Shown: in pieces, positions 1 to 11,455 of the stretch
Layout: each line of letters starts with the position of its first letter
Numbering within the stretch: position 1 is the stretch's first letter
Source: Aeromonas lacus
GTDB lineage: Bacteria; Pseudomonadota; Gammaproteobacteria; Enterobacterales; Aeromonadaceae
Reading direction: 5' to 3'
Length of the DNA stretch: 64,000 nucleotides
Assembly: GCF_000764665.1 (NCBI RefSeq)
Contig: NZ_JRGM01000009.1
Location: forward strand, 1 to 64,000
Notes under the pieces: generated by a model
Told to the model about the DNA's origin: nothing
What the model saw: the letters and a program-made list of their open reading frames with translations, nothing else
The model's database searches: none
Position numbers and translations under genes: made by a program

Positions 1-112
1 CCTCATAACAGTACGATATATCTTCCATTTTCAAGCCCTTCAATTTGACGATTGGCTGGATAAATGATATCCATTTGGCCTCATTCATGTCTGGTAGCAA
101 CAGGAGAGTATC

Positions 113-448
113 ATGGGGATAGCCACTTGTCCGATCAAAGAGTTGACTCTGAGCTCCCGCTCAATAGATGCTCTTGAGCAAATTGATCAACTGGTGGATA
201 GCGCAAATCAACTTGCCTTCGCTGTTTCTGCCACACCGCTATATACGATTTTCAGCGATCCAAGAAGTGCCAAAGACGTGGTTTACAATATCAACGATTA
301 CGATTGGGAGTTGTATGGTCAAGCAATGGAAGGGATCCCCAATATGCTTCGCCATAAATTGAATCAGGTTGTTGAACCCATGGCATGGTCTTCAACAGGT
401 AAAGAATCCCAATTCTGGAAATGCGTCCATGCCTCATATAACAAGTAA
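113..448 (+). CDS. hypothetical protein, 111 aa
   Basis: I do not recognise this protein. The ATG is preceded at a good distance by an AGGAGAG ribosome binding site (about 102-108), which makes translation likely. The product is soluble-looking, with no signal peptide or membrane segment, a single Cys near each end and several aromatic residues in the middle (DYDWELYG). Base composition is richer in A+T than the thi operon that follows, as in an accessory gene. Its end overlaps the start of the next gene by 20 bases, so the two may be translated together. The 112 bases before it hold only a possible 3' tail of another reading frame (2-67) that is too short to judge. Confidence 0.55.
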   Translation: MGIATCPIKELTLSSRSIDALEQIDQLVDSANQLAFAVSATPLYTIFSDPRSAKDVVYNINDYDWELYGQAMEGIPNMLRHKLNQVVEPMAWSSTGKESQFWKCVHASYNK

Positions 449-875
449 GCTTGCCTTCCTGCTGCTCTTTATATGTCAGGGCTCTATGGCCCTCTCACTC
501 CACGATCTGGATCCTGCGTTTGAGCGATGTGAAGCGATCAAGTCACAACACAGCGCCACACTGCCCGCGAAAAGCGACCTCTTCTGGTCACTGGAGAGGG
601 AACAGCAGGCAACCTTGCTGATCTATCTGCATGAGAAAAGCATGGAGCGCTGCACCGCAGCAGAGGTCGATGCGCTAGCACTCAAGGCGTTCCATCAAGC
701 CGTAGAGGGAGACCGCAGTTTTCTCGACACCTTAATCAAAGCGAGAACCACCACGCTAACTCCCGCTCAGCAAACCCAGCTACAGAAGATTGGTCAGGCA
801 GAACTGGATAGATTCGCTGGGATGAAGGAATTTGCTCAGCCCTTCTCGCTAACCGAATACCTCAAGCAGCTCTGA
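429..875 (+). CDS. small exported protein of unknown function, 148 aa
   Basis: The ATG at 429 starts a typical signal peptide: MPHITSK, then a hydrophobic stretch (LAFLLLFICQGSMA) and a likely cleavage site near residue 20. The in-frame ATG at 369 would put 20 polar residues in front of this signal and lies deep inside the upstream gene, so it is less likely. The mature part is mostly helical and charged and carries two Cys (FERCEAI and MERCTAAE), which could form a disulphide in the periplasm. The gene overlaps the previous one by 20 bases and ends with EYLKQL. I recognise no family. Paired with the upstream gene it could be a small two-gene unit, but its role is unknown. Confidence 0.6.
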   Translation: MPHITSKLAFLLLFICQGSMALSLHDLDPAFERCEAIKSQHSATLPAKSDLFWSLEREQQATLLIYLHEKSMERCTAAEVDALALKAFHQAVEGDRSFLDTLIKARTTTLTPAQQTQLQKIGQAELDRFAGMKEFAQPFSLTEYLKQL

Positions 876-1062
876 ACAAAGGGGGCGCCATATAATTGGT
901 GCCTTGAAGAATTGGGGGTGTAATTCAACTTTCATCCCCCAAATCGGCCATTGCTTATGGGCGCAATAGCCCATTCGATAAGCTGACCAGCAGCCACGAT
1001 TTTTGCACTGACGAAACGATATTCAGAAACATCGTTGCACCAGAGAAACAATCCTGTTGCCG

Positions 1063-1126
1063 CAGACAACGCAAAGCGGCAAGCAGTGGCGGGGATCTGC
1101 CCCTCTGATCTGCTTGCCGCTGTCTG
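1063..1126. repeat. large stem-loop downstream of thiH
   Basis: A perfect 12-base inverted repeat (AGCGGCAAGCAG at 1075-1086 and its complement at 1110-1121) is extended by CAGAC (1063-1067) and GTCTG (1122-1126) across a one-sided bulge. A smaller GGGG/CCCC hairpin (1091-1094, 1100-1103) lies in the loop. It sits between the plus-strand gene ending at 875 and the stop of the minus-strand thi operon at 1148. There is no clear T-run, so it may protect the 3' end or be a bidirectional structure rather than a classical terminator. The rest of 876-1147 shows nothing. Confidence 0.55.
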
Positions 1127-1147
1127 TTACCACAGATGTAAACGTCG

Positions 1148-2413
1148 TTAGCGACCCAAGAAGGGTTCCCAGTCTTTAAACACCGGCTGCAACCCGGCCT
1201 GTCGCACGGCGGCGGCCACTTCCCCCACCGGGCGGTCGTCGTGGATGGCGAACTGCTCCAGCTCCTCTGCATCCCCCTCGGCATAGCCACCCGGCTGGGT
1301 GCGCGACTCGGCCGACATCTGGGTGATACCAAGGCGCACTGCGCCGTTGCGAAACGTGGCGGACTCGCGGGTCGAGAGGGACAGGTCCAGCGTGGGCGAG
1401 AAGAGGCGCCAGGCGCAGATAAGCTGGGCCAGCTGGCGATCCGACATGACCACGGCAGGCTCCAGCCCGCCGGTGCAGGGGCGCAGGCGCGGGAAGGAGA
1501 GCGAATAGCGGCTCTGCCAGTGGTGGCGCTCAAGCCAGCTCAGATGCTCGGCGACAAAGTAGCTGTCAGCGCGCCAGTCCGCAGAGAGGCCGATGAGCGC
1601 CCCCAGCCCGATTTTGTCGATACCGGCGCGACCCAGCCGATCCGGCGTGGCGAGGCGCCATCCGATGTCCCGCTTGTTGCCGCGCAGGTGATGGCGGGCG
1701 TAGGTGGGAGCGTGGTAGGTCTCCTGATAGACCATGACGGCGTCGAGGCCGAGGGTTTTCAGCTCGGCATATTCGGCCTGCGAGAGAGGCTGCACCTCCA
1801 TCCCTACCGTGCTGAAGTGGCGGCGGATGATGGGCATCACCTCGCGAAAATAGGCGAGCCCCACCTTGTGCTCGTGCTCGCCGGTCACCAGCAGCACGCT
1901 GTCGAAACCCCGCGCCTTGATGGCCAGACACTCGCGCTCTATCTCTTCGTTATTCAAGGTCTTGCGCTTGAGGCGGTTGCTCATGGAGAAGCCGCAGTAG
2001 GTGCAGTCGTTGGCGCAGAGGTTCGACAGATAGAGGGGCACATAGAAGCCGATGGTGTTGCCAAAGCGCTGGCGGGTCAGGCGTTCGGCCTCGGCTGCCA
2101 TCTGCGGCAAATACGCTTCGGCGGCAGGGGAAATCAGCGCCATAAAATCGGCCAGGGTACGGCGGGGTGAACCCAGCGCCCGCGCTACATCGGCGGCGGT
2201 CTTGGCGCGGATCTGCATGCCGATATCGTCCCACTCCAGCTCCTGCCAGCGGTTGAGAAAGGAGGGTTCCGCATCCTTCGATTCAAACTCCCTAACCCCC
2301 GGAGCCCTCACCCCCAGCCCCTCTCCCAAAGGGAGAGGGGGGCGAACACTTGGCTGATCATCTGGTACGGAGCCCATAGCCGAAGCATCTATCTCCTCTA
2401 AACCCTGGTTCAT
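1148..2413 (-). CDS. thiH: 2-iminoacetate synthase ThiH (tyrosine lyase)
   Basis: This is a radical SAM enzyme that cleaves tyrosine to 2-iminoacetate (dehydroglycine), used with ThiG and thiocarboxylated ThiS to build the thiazole phosphate of thiamine. The sequence matches E. coli ThiH closely from [12 protein letters not shown] onward, including the 4Fe-4S motif C133-x3-C137-x2-C140 (CANDCTYC). The ATG at 2413 overlaps the thiG stop in an ATGA junction, which strongly supports translational coupling and this start. The consequence is about 50 extra N-terminal residues compared with E. coli, partly encoded by a palindromic repeat (see 2291-2347). A GTG within the repeat (codon 35) is the only nearby alternative start. 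Use of ThiH rather than the oxidase ThiO fits a facultative anaerobe. It is the last gene of the operon. Confidence 0.95.
   Translation of the reverse strand: MNQGLEEIDASAMGSVPDDQPSVRPPLPLGEGLGVRAPGVREFESKDAEPSFLNRWQELEWDDIGMQIRAKTAADVARALGSPRRTLADFMALISPAAEAYLPQMAAEAERLTRQRFGNTIGFYVPLYLSNLCANDCTYCGFSMSNRLKRKTLNNEEIERECLAIKARGFDSVLLVTGEHEHKVGLAYFREVMPIIRRHFSTVGMEVQPLSQAEYAELKTLGLDAVMVYQETYHAPTYARHHLRGNKRDIGWRLATPDRLGRAGIDKIGLGALIGLSADWRADSYFVAEHLSWLERHHWQSRYSLSFPRLRPCTGGLEPAVVMSDRQLAQLICAWRLFSPTLDLSLSTRESATFRNGAVRLGITQMSAESRTQPGGYAEGDAEELEQFAIHDDRPVGEVAAAVRQAGLQPVFKDWEPFLGR
2291..2347. repeat. GC-rich palindromic repeat inside the 5' part of thiH
   Basis: A perfect 10-base palindrome arm CCCCTCTCCC (2318-2327) is separated by AAA from GGGAGAGGGG (2331-2340), flanked by CTCACCCCCAG. 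This pattern, read as [13 protein letters not shown] in the thiH frame, resembles dispersed intergenic palindromes seen in many proteobacterial genomes. Here it is read in frame and adds a low-complexity Pro/Gly segment to ThiH. That it is an inserted repeat rather than native coding sequence is an inference from its absence in E. coli ThiH. Confidence 0.65.
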
Positions 2414-3177
2414 AACGCCCCCAGAAAATCGGTGAGCGGGCTGGAGGCTTGCGCCTGCAGGGCACGGGCGCCGAGGCCTGCCTCATAGGCGCTGCGCCCG
2501 GCGGAGCAGGCCAGCGCAAAGGCGTGGCCCATGGCGACCGGATCGCCACTGACGGCGATGGCGGTGTTGACCAGCACGGCGTCGGCGCCCAGTTCAAAGG
2601 CGGCGGCGGCGTGGCTCGGCGCACCGATCCCCGCATCCACCACCACAGGCACATTGGCCTGCTCGACGATGATGGACAAAAACTCCCGGGTCACCAGCCC
2701 CTGATTGGAGCCGATGGGCGCGCCGAGCGGCATCACGGCGGCGCAACCCACCTCTTCCAGCCGCTTGCAGAGCACGGGATCGGCGCCACAGTAGGGCAGC
2801 ACCACAAAGCCCTCTTTCACCAATTGCTCGGCGGCTTTCAGTGTCTCGATGGGATCGGGCAAGAGGTAACGAGGATCGGGGTGGATCTCCAGCTTCAGCC
2901 AGTTCGTCCCCAGCGCCTCGCGGGCGAGGTGGGCGGCAAATACCGCCTCGGCGGCGGTCTTGGCGCCGGAGGTGTTGGGCAACAGCTTGACCCCGAGTTG
3001 CAGCAAGGGGCTCAGGATATCGTCGTGGGCCTTGCCCGGTTCAAGCCGCTTGATGGCCATGGTCACCAGCCGGGAGCCGCTCGCCTCGATGGCGGCGGCC
3101 ATCAGATCCGGGCGGGCAAACTTGCCGGTGCCGGTAAAGAGGCGCGATGAGAAGGTGTGATCGGCAATTGTCAGCAT
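2410..3177 (-). CDS. thiG: thiazole synthase ThiG
   Basis: ThiG is a TIM-barrel enzyme that condenses 1-deoxy-D-xylulose 5-phosphate, 2-iminoacetate and the ThiS thiocarboxylate to thiazole phosphate carboxylate. The 255-aa product starting MLTIADHTF is close to E. coli ThiG (256 aa) throughout. The fingerprints [35 protein letters not shown] and [12 protein letters not shown] are all present, the Lys of the KLEIH segment being near the active site. I take the ATG at 3177 because it follows the thiS stop by one base and matches the family N-terminus. Extending upstream to 3252 would only read through thiS in another frame. The TGA overlaps the thiH ATG. Confidence 0.97.
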   Translation of the reverse strand: MLTIADHTFSSRLFTGTGKFARPDLMAAAIEASGSRLVTMAIKRLEPGKAHDDILSPLLQLGVKLLPNTSGAKTAAEAVFAAHLAREALGTNWLKLEIHPDPRYLLPDPIETLKAAEQLVKEGFVVLPYCGADPVLCKRLEEVGCAAVMPLGAPIGSNQGLVTREFLSIIVEQANVPVVVDAGIGAPSHAAAAFELGADAVLVNTAIAVSGDPVAMGHAFALACSAGRSAYEAGLGARALQAQASSPLTDFLGAL

Positions 3178-3178
3178 G

Positions 3179-3385
3179 TCAGCCTCCCGCAATGGCGGTA
3201 AAGAGGTGAAGTTCGTCTCCGTCATTGAGACGGGTCTCGGCCCAGCGGCCACGGGGCAGCACGGCGCCGTTAAGGGCCACCGCCACCCCTTGGGGATTGA
3301 CCCCCTGCACAGCCAGCAGGTCGGCCACGCTCTGTCCTGCCGCCAGCGGCTGCGCTTTATCGTTGAGTCGAATGGTCAAGGTCAT
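3179..3385 (-). CDS. thiS: sulfur carrier protein ThiS
   Basis: This is a 68-aa ubiquitin-fold sulfur carrier. Its C-terminal Gly-Gly (sequence ends TAIAGG) is adenylated by ThiF and converted to a thiocarboxylate that donates sulfur to ThiG. Length and the diglycine end are characteristic. The ATG overlaps the thiF stop by four bases (ATGA), and thiG starts one base after its stop, so thiF-thiS-thiG-thiH form a tightly coupled translation unit. Confidence 0.96.
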   Translation of the reverse strand: MTLTIRLNDKAQPLAAGQSVADLLAVQGVNPQGVAVALNGAVLPRGRWAETRLNDGDELHLFTAIAGG

Positions 3386-4158
3386 GGGGTGATCTCCTTA
3401 TCGTGTGTCGGGCATCGGCGCTGCCCGCAAACCGGGCAATCGGGATCGGGGGCCAGAGTGAGGGTCTGCCACTGATGGGTCAAAGCATCGAAGCGGCGCA
3501 ATGTGCCGGCGACCGGGCTTGCCATCCCGAGCAGCAGTTTCAGTGCCTCCAGCGCCTGCAAGGAGCCCATCACCCCCACCAGCGGGCCGGTGACGCCGCT
3601 GGTCTCGCAGCGCTCGGCGATTTTTGTATCCAGCGGATAGAGGCAGGCGTAGCAGGCGTGATCCGGGCTGGTACGCGCCATCAGCTGCCCCTGCCAGCCC
3701 ACCGCGGCGGCGGAGATCCAGGGCTTGCCCTGAGCCACACAGGCGGCGTTGATGGCCTGGCGGGTGGCGAGGTTGTCACAACAATCGACAACTAAATCCA
3801 CCTCGGCCACAAACTCCGGCAGGCTGACAGCATCGAGCCGCTGGTTGATGGCAATCAGCTCCACCAGCGGGTTGTGGGCGGCCAAGCGCTCGCGGGCCAG
3901 TTCCGCCTTGGAGTGGTTGACCGCCTCGCTATCGAACAGGATCTGGCGCGGCAAGTTGCTGGAATCGACCGTGTCGCCATCGGCCAGCCACAAGGTGCCC
4001 ACACCGGCCCCGGCCAGATAGAGGGCCAGCGGCGAGCCAAGCCCGCCGAGGCCGACGATCAGCACCGATTTATCCTTGAGCCGCGCCTGCCCCGCCTCCC
4101 CCACTTCCGCCAGCATCAGCTGGCGGCCGTATCTCAGGTATTCAGCATCAGCCAACAT
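3382..4158 (-). CDS. thiF: sulfur carrier protein ThiS adenylyltransferase ThiF
   Basis: This E1-like enzyme activates the ThiS C-terminus with ATP. The 258-aa protein has the nucleotide-binding GLGGLGSP motif (about residues 36-43), the DGDTVDSSNLPRQ segment typical of the ThiF/MoeB family, zinc-binding pairs C169/C172 and C241/C244, and C184 (AERCETSG) at the place where E. coli ThiF forms its acyl persulphide. The ATG at 4158 is chosen on family length. A 27-codon ORF with a similar N-terminus lies directly upstream and overlaps this start by 11 bases (see 4148-4231). The 3' end overlaps thiS. Confidence 0.95.
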   Translation of the reverse strand: MLADAEYLRYGRQLMLAEVGEAGQARLKDKSVLIVGLGGLGSPLALYLAGAGVGTLWLADGDTVDSSNLPRQILFDSEAVNHSKAELARERLAAHNPLVELIAINQRLDAVSLPEFVAEVDLVVDCCDNLATRQAINAACVAQGKPWISAAAVGWQGQLMARTSPDHACYACLYPLDTKIAERCETSGVTGPLVGVMGSLQALEALKLLLGMASPVAGTLRRFDALTHQWQTLTLAPDPDCPVCGQRRCPTHDKEITP

Positions 4159-4220
4159 CAGTGCCTCCCCATCCGGCCAGCGAGGTAAGCTGGCGGGCTG
4201 AATCGCGCAAATATTCCGTA

Positions 4221-4231
<11 letters not shown>
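4148..4231 (-). CDS. 27-codon ORF resembling the N-terminus of ThiF
   Basis: This short frame reads [18 protein letters not shown] followed by nine more residues. Its first 17 residues resemble the start of the real ThiF next to it ([16 protein letters not shown]). Its ATG overlaps the thiDE stop by 11 bases, and its stop lies 11 bases inside thiF, so it bridges the two genes exactly. It may be a decayed partial duplication of the thiF 5' end kept as a coupling leader, or an unusual small translated ORF. The similarity is seen directly in the sequence. Translation is inferred. Confidence 0.5.
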
Positions 4232-8201
<3,970 letters not shown>

Positions 8202-8212
8202 AAGATGGCGCC

Positions 8213-8240
8213 AGTATAAGGGGGAAAATCTAAAGCACAA
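8213..8240 (-). promoter_or_regulatory. sigma70-like promoter of the thi operon
   Basis: On the minus strand TTGTGC (-35, 8235-8240) and TATACT (-10, 8213-8218) are separated by 16 bases. Transcription would begin roughly 7 bases later, just before the TPP aptamer. Position relative to the riboswitch makes this the best promoter candidate. It has not been tested. Confidence 0.6.
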
Positions 8241-8286
8241 GCCGTTAACAATATGGGCCAACGGCTGGCGCTGTGGTCGGACCGGG

Positions 8287-8391
8287 TTACTCCCCGCGCA
8301 GGGCGGGAAGCAACAGACTGAGACGTTCGTAATAGAGCAGGGTGGTGCGGCTCAGGCCCAGTTCTCTGGCAAGCCGGGTAATCGTCAACAT
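8287..8391 (-). pseudogene. truncated MerR-family regulator (only the HTH N-terminus, 34 codons)
   Basis: The frame begins ATG after an AAGGA ribosome binding site and encodes MLTITRLARELGLSRTTLLY, then YERLSLLLPALRGE and TAA. This is the winged-helix DNA-binding start of MerR-type regulators (the LSR.TLLYYER signature), which normally continue with a GYR.Y wing, a coiled coil and an effector domain. Nothing resembling those follows the stop in any frame up to the thi promoter. It is therefore most likely a decayed remnant, although start and ribosome binding site are intact and a 34-residue peptide could still be made. Confidence 0.7.
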
Positions 8392-8447
8392 AGGGGTTCC
8401 TTCATCCAGCGGGCAGAGGATAAACCCGCCTATCGTAGACGGGTCAA

Positions 8448-8933
8448 CTATTCCTCTGGATTGATGACAAGAATTTCGCTTAAGCGGCCCTGTTCGTCGC
8501 GGGTCAGCACCAGTGCACTTCCTTCATGGAGATCGGCGGCCGAGCCGTTGACCCAGCGCACCTGCGGGTTGAGTGGCACAGGGCCCAAGGTTGCCAGCGT
8601 GAGTTGCTGTGTATCGAAGGATTGCAGGCGATCTTGCGCCCGCTGCCAGGGCTGATTGGCCAACGGGACTCTTGCGGCCAGCAGCTCGATCCGGGTGGCA
8701 ACCCCGTCGGTCACCAGCAGGGAGAGCTGGTCGCCGGGTTTGAGTGGCTGCTGCCAAATCTCCCCCTGCCGCCAAACCGGCGCACTGCCCCGTTCCACCT
8801 CGGCTCCCTGAAATTGCAGATGGATGCCGTCATCGTGTTCCAGCTCCACCAGCCACAGTTCGTCGGCCACCGCCTGCGCGGCACAGAGCGGCAAACCGCA
8901 CAGCCACGCACACCACTTTGTTCTCTGTTCCAT
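8448..8933 (-). CDS. predicted periplasmic protein of unknown function, 161 aa
   Basis: From the ATG at 8933 the product begins MEQRTKWCAWLCGLPLCAAQAVADE, a probable signal peptide with cleavage near AVA-DE. The mature protein is rich in Leu, Gln and acidic residues and looks mostly beta-strand, with repeats of the style LVxELEHDDGI...LVTDGVATRIELL...LVLTRDEQGRLSEILVI. No family is recognised. The earlier in-frame start at 8993 would include part of the terminator upstream and is rejected. It lies downstream of another exported-protein gene (9018-9440), separated from it by a terminator, and both point away from a two-component system that might control them. Confidence 0.65.
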   Translation of the reverse strand: MEQRTKWCAWLCGLPLCAAQAVADELWLVELEHDDGIHLQFQGAEVERGSAPVWRQGEIWQQPLKPGDQLSLLVTDGVATRIELLAARVPLANQPWQRAQDRLQSFDTQQLTLATLGPVPLNPQVRWVNGSAADLHEGSALVLTRDEQGRLSEILVINPEE

Positions 8934-8950
8934 GTCGTTCGTCCCTGAAC

Positions 8951-8980
8951 AAAAAGCCCATGCCGGATAAGCATGGGCTT
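8951..8980 (-). terminator. intrinsic terminator after the 9018-9440 gene
   Basis: A 10-base stem AAGCCCATGC (8954-8963) with its complement at 8971-8980 and a 7-base loop is followed on the minus strand by a T-run (8951-8955). Confidence 0.85.
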
Positions 8981-9017
8981 CATTCAGAAACATGGCGAAT
9001 CTGCAGCAGCGACCGGG

Positions 9018-9440
9018 TTACTTGTCCTCGTGGCAGCGACTCAGGCGCATGCCGTCAAACTTGCACTCCAGTTCGAGCCAGCGCCCCTCGAAGGGGGCCA
9101 GGCTGTTGTCCGAGGTGGTGTAGCCCCAGATACGTCCGCCCTCGACCGGCCCTTCCAGATCCATCTCGTCTTTGTCATCTTCATCGAGGGCCTCGACCTT
9201 GCGCACATAGCGCACGCCATTCTCCACCACCCCCTTCATCTCGACCCAGGTGCCGCCCAGATCATCTTCGTTGAGCCAATCCTTGAAGCGGGTCTGATCG
9301 TCGATCACGAACGGCAGACCGTTCACCATCAGCTGGCCAAGCTGCCAGGTGGTGCGGCCGGTCAGTTTGAATTCGGCAGCCTGCGCAGATCCGAGCGGCA
9401 GCAAGATCAGCAGCAGGAGAGCACAGAGAGACTTCTTCAT
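9018..9440 (-). CDS. predicted periplasmic protein, 140 aa
   Basis: The N-terminus (MKKSLCALLLLILLPLGSAQA, cleavage before AEFKL) is a clear signal peptide. The mature part of about 120 residues begins FKLTGRTTWQ and has a beta-rich pattern with VMVDGLPFVIDDQTRF-like and WVEMKGVVENGVRYVRKVEALDEDD segments. This is reminiscent of small periplasmic OB-like or DUF5666-type domains, but I cannot assign it firmly. Two Cys near the end (ELECKFD, LSRCHED) could pair. The strongly acidic EDDKDEMD stretch could bind divalent cations. The gene is divergent from the response regulator at 9529 with 88 bases between starts, so control by that system is plausible. Confidence 0.65.
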   Translation of the reverse strand: MKKSLCALLLLILLPLGSAQAAEFKLTGRTTWQLGQLMVNGLPFVIDDQTRFKDWLNEDDLGGTWVEMKGVVENGVRYVRKVEALDEDDKDEMDLEGPVEGGRIWGYTTSDNSLAPFEGRWLELECKFDGMRLSRCHEDK

Positions 9441-9485
9441 CGTGGATCCTCGGGGTTACACTGGCGACAGGATGATGTATCCGGT

Positions 9486-9501
9486 GTGAAAAGAGCGTGA
9501 A
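9486..9501 (+). promoter_or_regulatory. candidate OmpR-family operator: GTGAA repeats spaced 11 bases
   Basis: GTGAA occurs at 9486-9490 and again at 9497-9501, exactly one helical turn apart, about 30-40 bases before the response regulator gene and in the divergent intergenic region. Tandem half-sites with this spacing are typical of OmpR/PhoB-type regulators. Assignment to this regulator is inference. Confidence 0.4.
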
Positions 9502-9528
9502 GCTGCTCGCCAACCAGGAGTACAAAGC

Positions 9529-10197
9529 ATGAAGATTTTGGTAGTGGAAGACAATCCTCAGGTGGCAGAAACCATCATGGATTATCTGGAGCTGGCCGAC
9601 CACCGGCTGGACTGTGCCTATCACGGTCAGGCAGCGCTGCAACTGCTGGCCGAACAGCGCTTCGACGTCATCATCATGGATGTGATGATGCCCCGTCTCG
9701 ACGGGCTCAGCACGGTCGCCCGCCTGCGTGAAGAGGGGATCTCGACCCCGGTGCTCTTTCTCACCGCCCGCGACAGTCTGGAAGACAAGCTGGCAGGCTT
9801 CAAGGCCGGTGGCGATGACTATCTGGTCAAGCCCTTCGCCATGGAGGAGCTGGAGGTGCGGCTGCAAGCCCTCAGCCTGCGCGGCCCCCGCGGTGACATC
9901 GGCGCCATCACCTTTGGCGAGCTGACCGTCGATGCCGCCAGCGGGCAGGCGACCCGTGCCGGCGTTCCCCTCAAGCTCGGCAAGATCCCGTTCCAGATCC
10001 TCGCGCTGCTGGCCCGCCGCGCACCGGCCATCGTCACTCGACAGGAGGTGCTCGACACCGTCTGGGGAGAGGAGGAGCCCGACTCCGACGCCCTGCGCAG
10101 CCACATCTACGCCCTGCGCAACACCCTCGACAAACCCTTCCCCACCCCCATGCTGGAAACCCTGCACGGTCAGGGTTATCGACTGGTGACCCCATGA
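9529..10197 (+). CDS. OmpR-family two-component response regulator
   Basis: The 222-aa protein has a receiver domain (residues 1-115) with the phospho-acceptor D51 (VIIMDVMMPRLDG), acidic pocket E7/D8, T79 and K101 (LVKPF), followed by a winged-helix trans_reg_C domain (about 127-220) ending in the usual GQGYRLVTP. A strong AGGAG ribosome binding site precedes the ATG. The stop overlaps the kinase start (ATGA), showing a cotranslated pair. It resembles QseB/PmrA-type regulators in layout, but the signal is unknown. The divergent exported-protein genes are likely targets by position only. Confidence 0.93.
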   Translation: MKILVVEDNPQVAETIMDYLELADHRLDCAYHGQAALQLLAEQRFDVIIMDVMMPRLDGLSTVARLREEGISTPVLFLTARDSLEDKLAGFKAGGDDYLVKPFAMEELEVRLQALSLRGPRGDIGAITFGELTVDAASGQATRAGVPLKLGKIPFQILALLARRAPAIVTRQEVLDTVWGEEEPDSDALRSHIYALRNTLDKPFPTPMLETLHGQGYRLVTP

Positions 10198-11405
10198 GCC
10201 TGCCGAGCCTGCGCCACCGGCTCATCATGGCGCTCGGCGGAGCCGGCGTGGTGCTGCTGGTACTGCTCTCCGGCCTGATGATGGTGGCCGAGGACAAGAT
10301 GGAGGAGCTCAGCCTGCGCCACTGGCTGGAGGCGGAAGTGACCCGCTACAGCGATGACTGGCTGCGCCTCGGTGCCGCGGCGGCGGCGCCCAGCCCGCGC
10401 CAGTTCTCCAGCTACTGGACCGAGGCGGGCCGCCTGCCCAAGTGGCTGCGCCCCTACCAGACCCCCGGCTTTTTCGAGCATCAGCTGGGGAAGGAGGACA
10501 AACACTTTCTGGTGGCACGCCACCCCTCCGGAAAAGGGATGCTCTATCTGGTCTTCAACGACGATGCCGATGACTACCTCGACCCCTACGAGGACAAGCT
10601 GCATCTGGCCACCCGGCTGATCGGGCTGGCGCTGCTGCTGGGCTGCCTCGGCTTCGGTATCTGGCTAGTACGCCATATCACGGGGCCACTGCAGCGGCTG
10701 CAACACAGGGTCGCCCACCTCACACCGGATCAGGCGGACTTCATCCCCGATGCCCCCTGGCAGGAGCTCAGGGATATCGAGCTGGCGCTGCTGGCCGGCA
10801 AGCAGGAGGTAAGCGCCGTCTTTGCCCGCGAGCAGGAGTTCAGCCGCTTTGCCAGCCATGAACTGCGCACCCCCAACATGGTGATCCAGGGCTCGGCCGC
10901 CCTGCTCGGCAAGGTGAGCGATCTGCCCACCCCCGCCGAGCGCGCCGTCACCCGCATCCGGGCCGCCGCCGACGAGATGGCGCTGCTTACCGAGACCTTT
11001 CTGCTGCTGGGGCGCAAGGAGGAGGTCGAGCGGCCGAAGCAGCATGTGGCACCGCTGATCCGCCAGGAGCTGGCCCGGCTCGCCCCGCTGCTGCAGCGGG
11101 AGGCGCTCGATATCCGTCTGGTGCTGGACGAGTCTAGCGAGGTCGATTCACCCCTCTCCCTGCTCGCCATCGCCCTTGGCAACCTGCTGAAAAATGCCCT
11201 GAGCTACGCCGAGGGCCATATCGACATCGAACTCTGCGGCCCCGTGCTCACCATCAGCAACCCGACAGCGGCGGCGCCGGATCAGATCCTCGGTTACGGC
11301 TGCGGCCTCACCATCATCCAGCGCATCTGCGAAAAGCTGGGCTGGCAGATCGAGACCCGGCTGGAGGCCAATATCTTCAGCGCCAGACTGGTGATGGCGG
11401 AATAA
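10194..11405 (+). CDS. sensor histidine kinase, partner of the 9529 regulator
   Basis: The 403-aa protein has an N-terminal membrane segment (about residues 10-30), a periplasmic sensor of about 110 residues, a second membrane segment (about 143-161) and a HAMP-like linker. The DHp helix carries phospho-acceptor H222 (SHELRTPN) and the ATP-binding domain carries an N-box (NLLKNALSYAE) and a glycine-rich stretch (GYGCGLTIIQRI). The sensor domain has the acidic stretch NDDADDYLDPYED close to the second membrane segment. The HATPase region is compact, with no distinct long F-box, and the G-box reads GYGCGL rather than the more common GxGLGL. It starts within the stop of the regulator gene. Signal unknown. 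Confidence 0.92.
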   Translation: MSLPSLRHRLIMALGGAGVVLLVLLSGLMMVAEDKMEELSLRHWLEAEVTRYSDDWLRLGAAAAAPSPRQFSSYWTEAGRLPKWLRPYQTPGFFEHQLGKEDKHFLVARHPSGKGMLYLVFNDDADDYLDPYEDKLHLATRLIGLALLLGCLGFGIWLVRHITGPLQRLQHRVAHLTPDQADFIPDAPWQELRDIELALLAGKQEVSAVFAREQEFSRFASHELRTPNMVIQGSAALLGKVSDLPTPAERAVTRIRAAADEMALLTETFLLLGRKEEVERPKQHVAPLIRQELARLAPLLQREALDIRLVLDESSEVDSPLSLLAIALGNLLKNALSYAEGHIDIELCGPVLTISNPTAAAPDQILGYGCGLTIIQRICEKLGWQIETRLEANIFSARLVMAE

Positions 11406-11408
11406 CAA

Positions 11409-11436
11409 CAGGGCGCCCGAAGGCGCCCTGTTTTTT
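11409..11436. terminator. intrinsic terminator between the kinase gene and rimK
   Basis: A 9-base stem CAGGGCGCC (11409-11417) and GGCGCCCTG (11422-11430) encloses a CGAA loop and is followed by six T on the plus strand. The complementary hairpin can also serve the convergent rimK gene. Confidence 0.88.
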
Positions 11437-11455
11437 GGCTGGTACAAATCCGGGA

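Noticed and set aside
2-67. Possible 3' end of a gene entering the window
   Set aside because: Only 21 codons are visible and nothing in them can be recognised.
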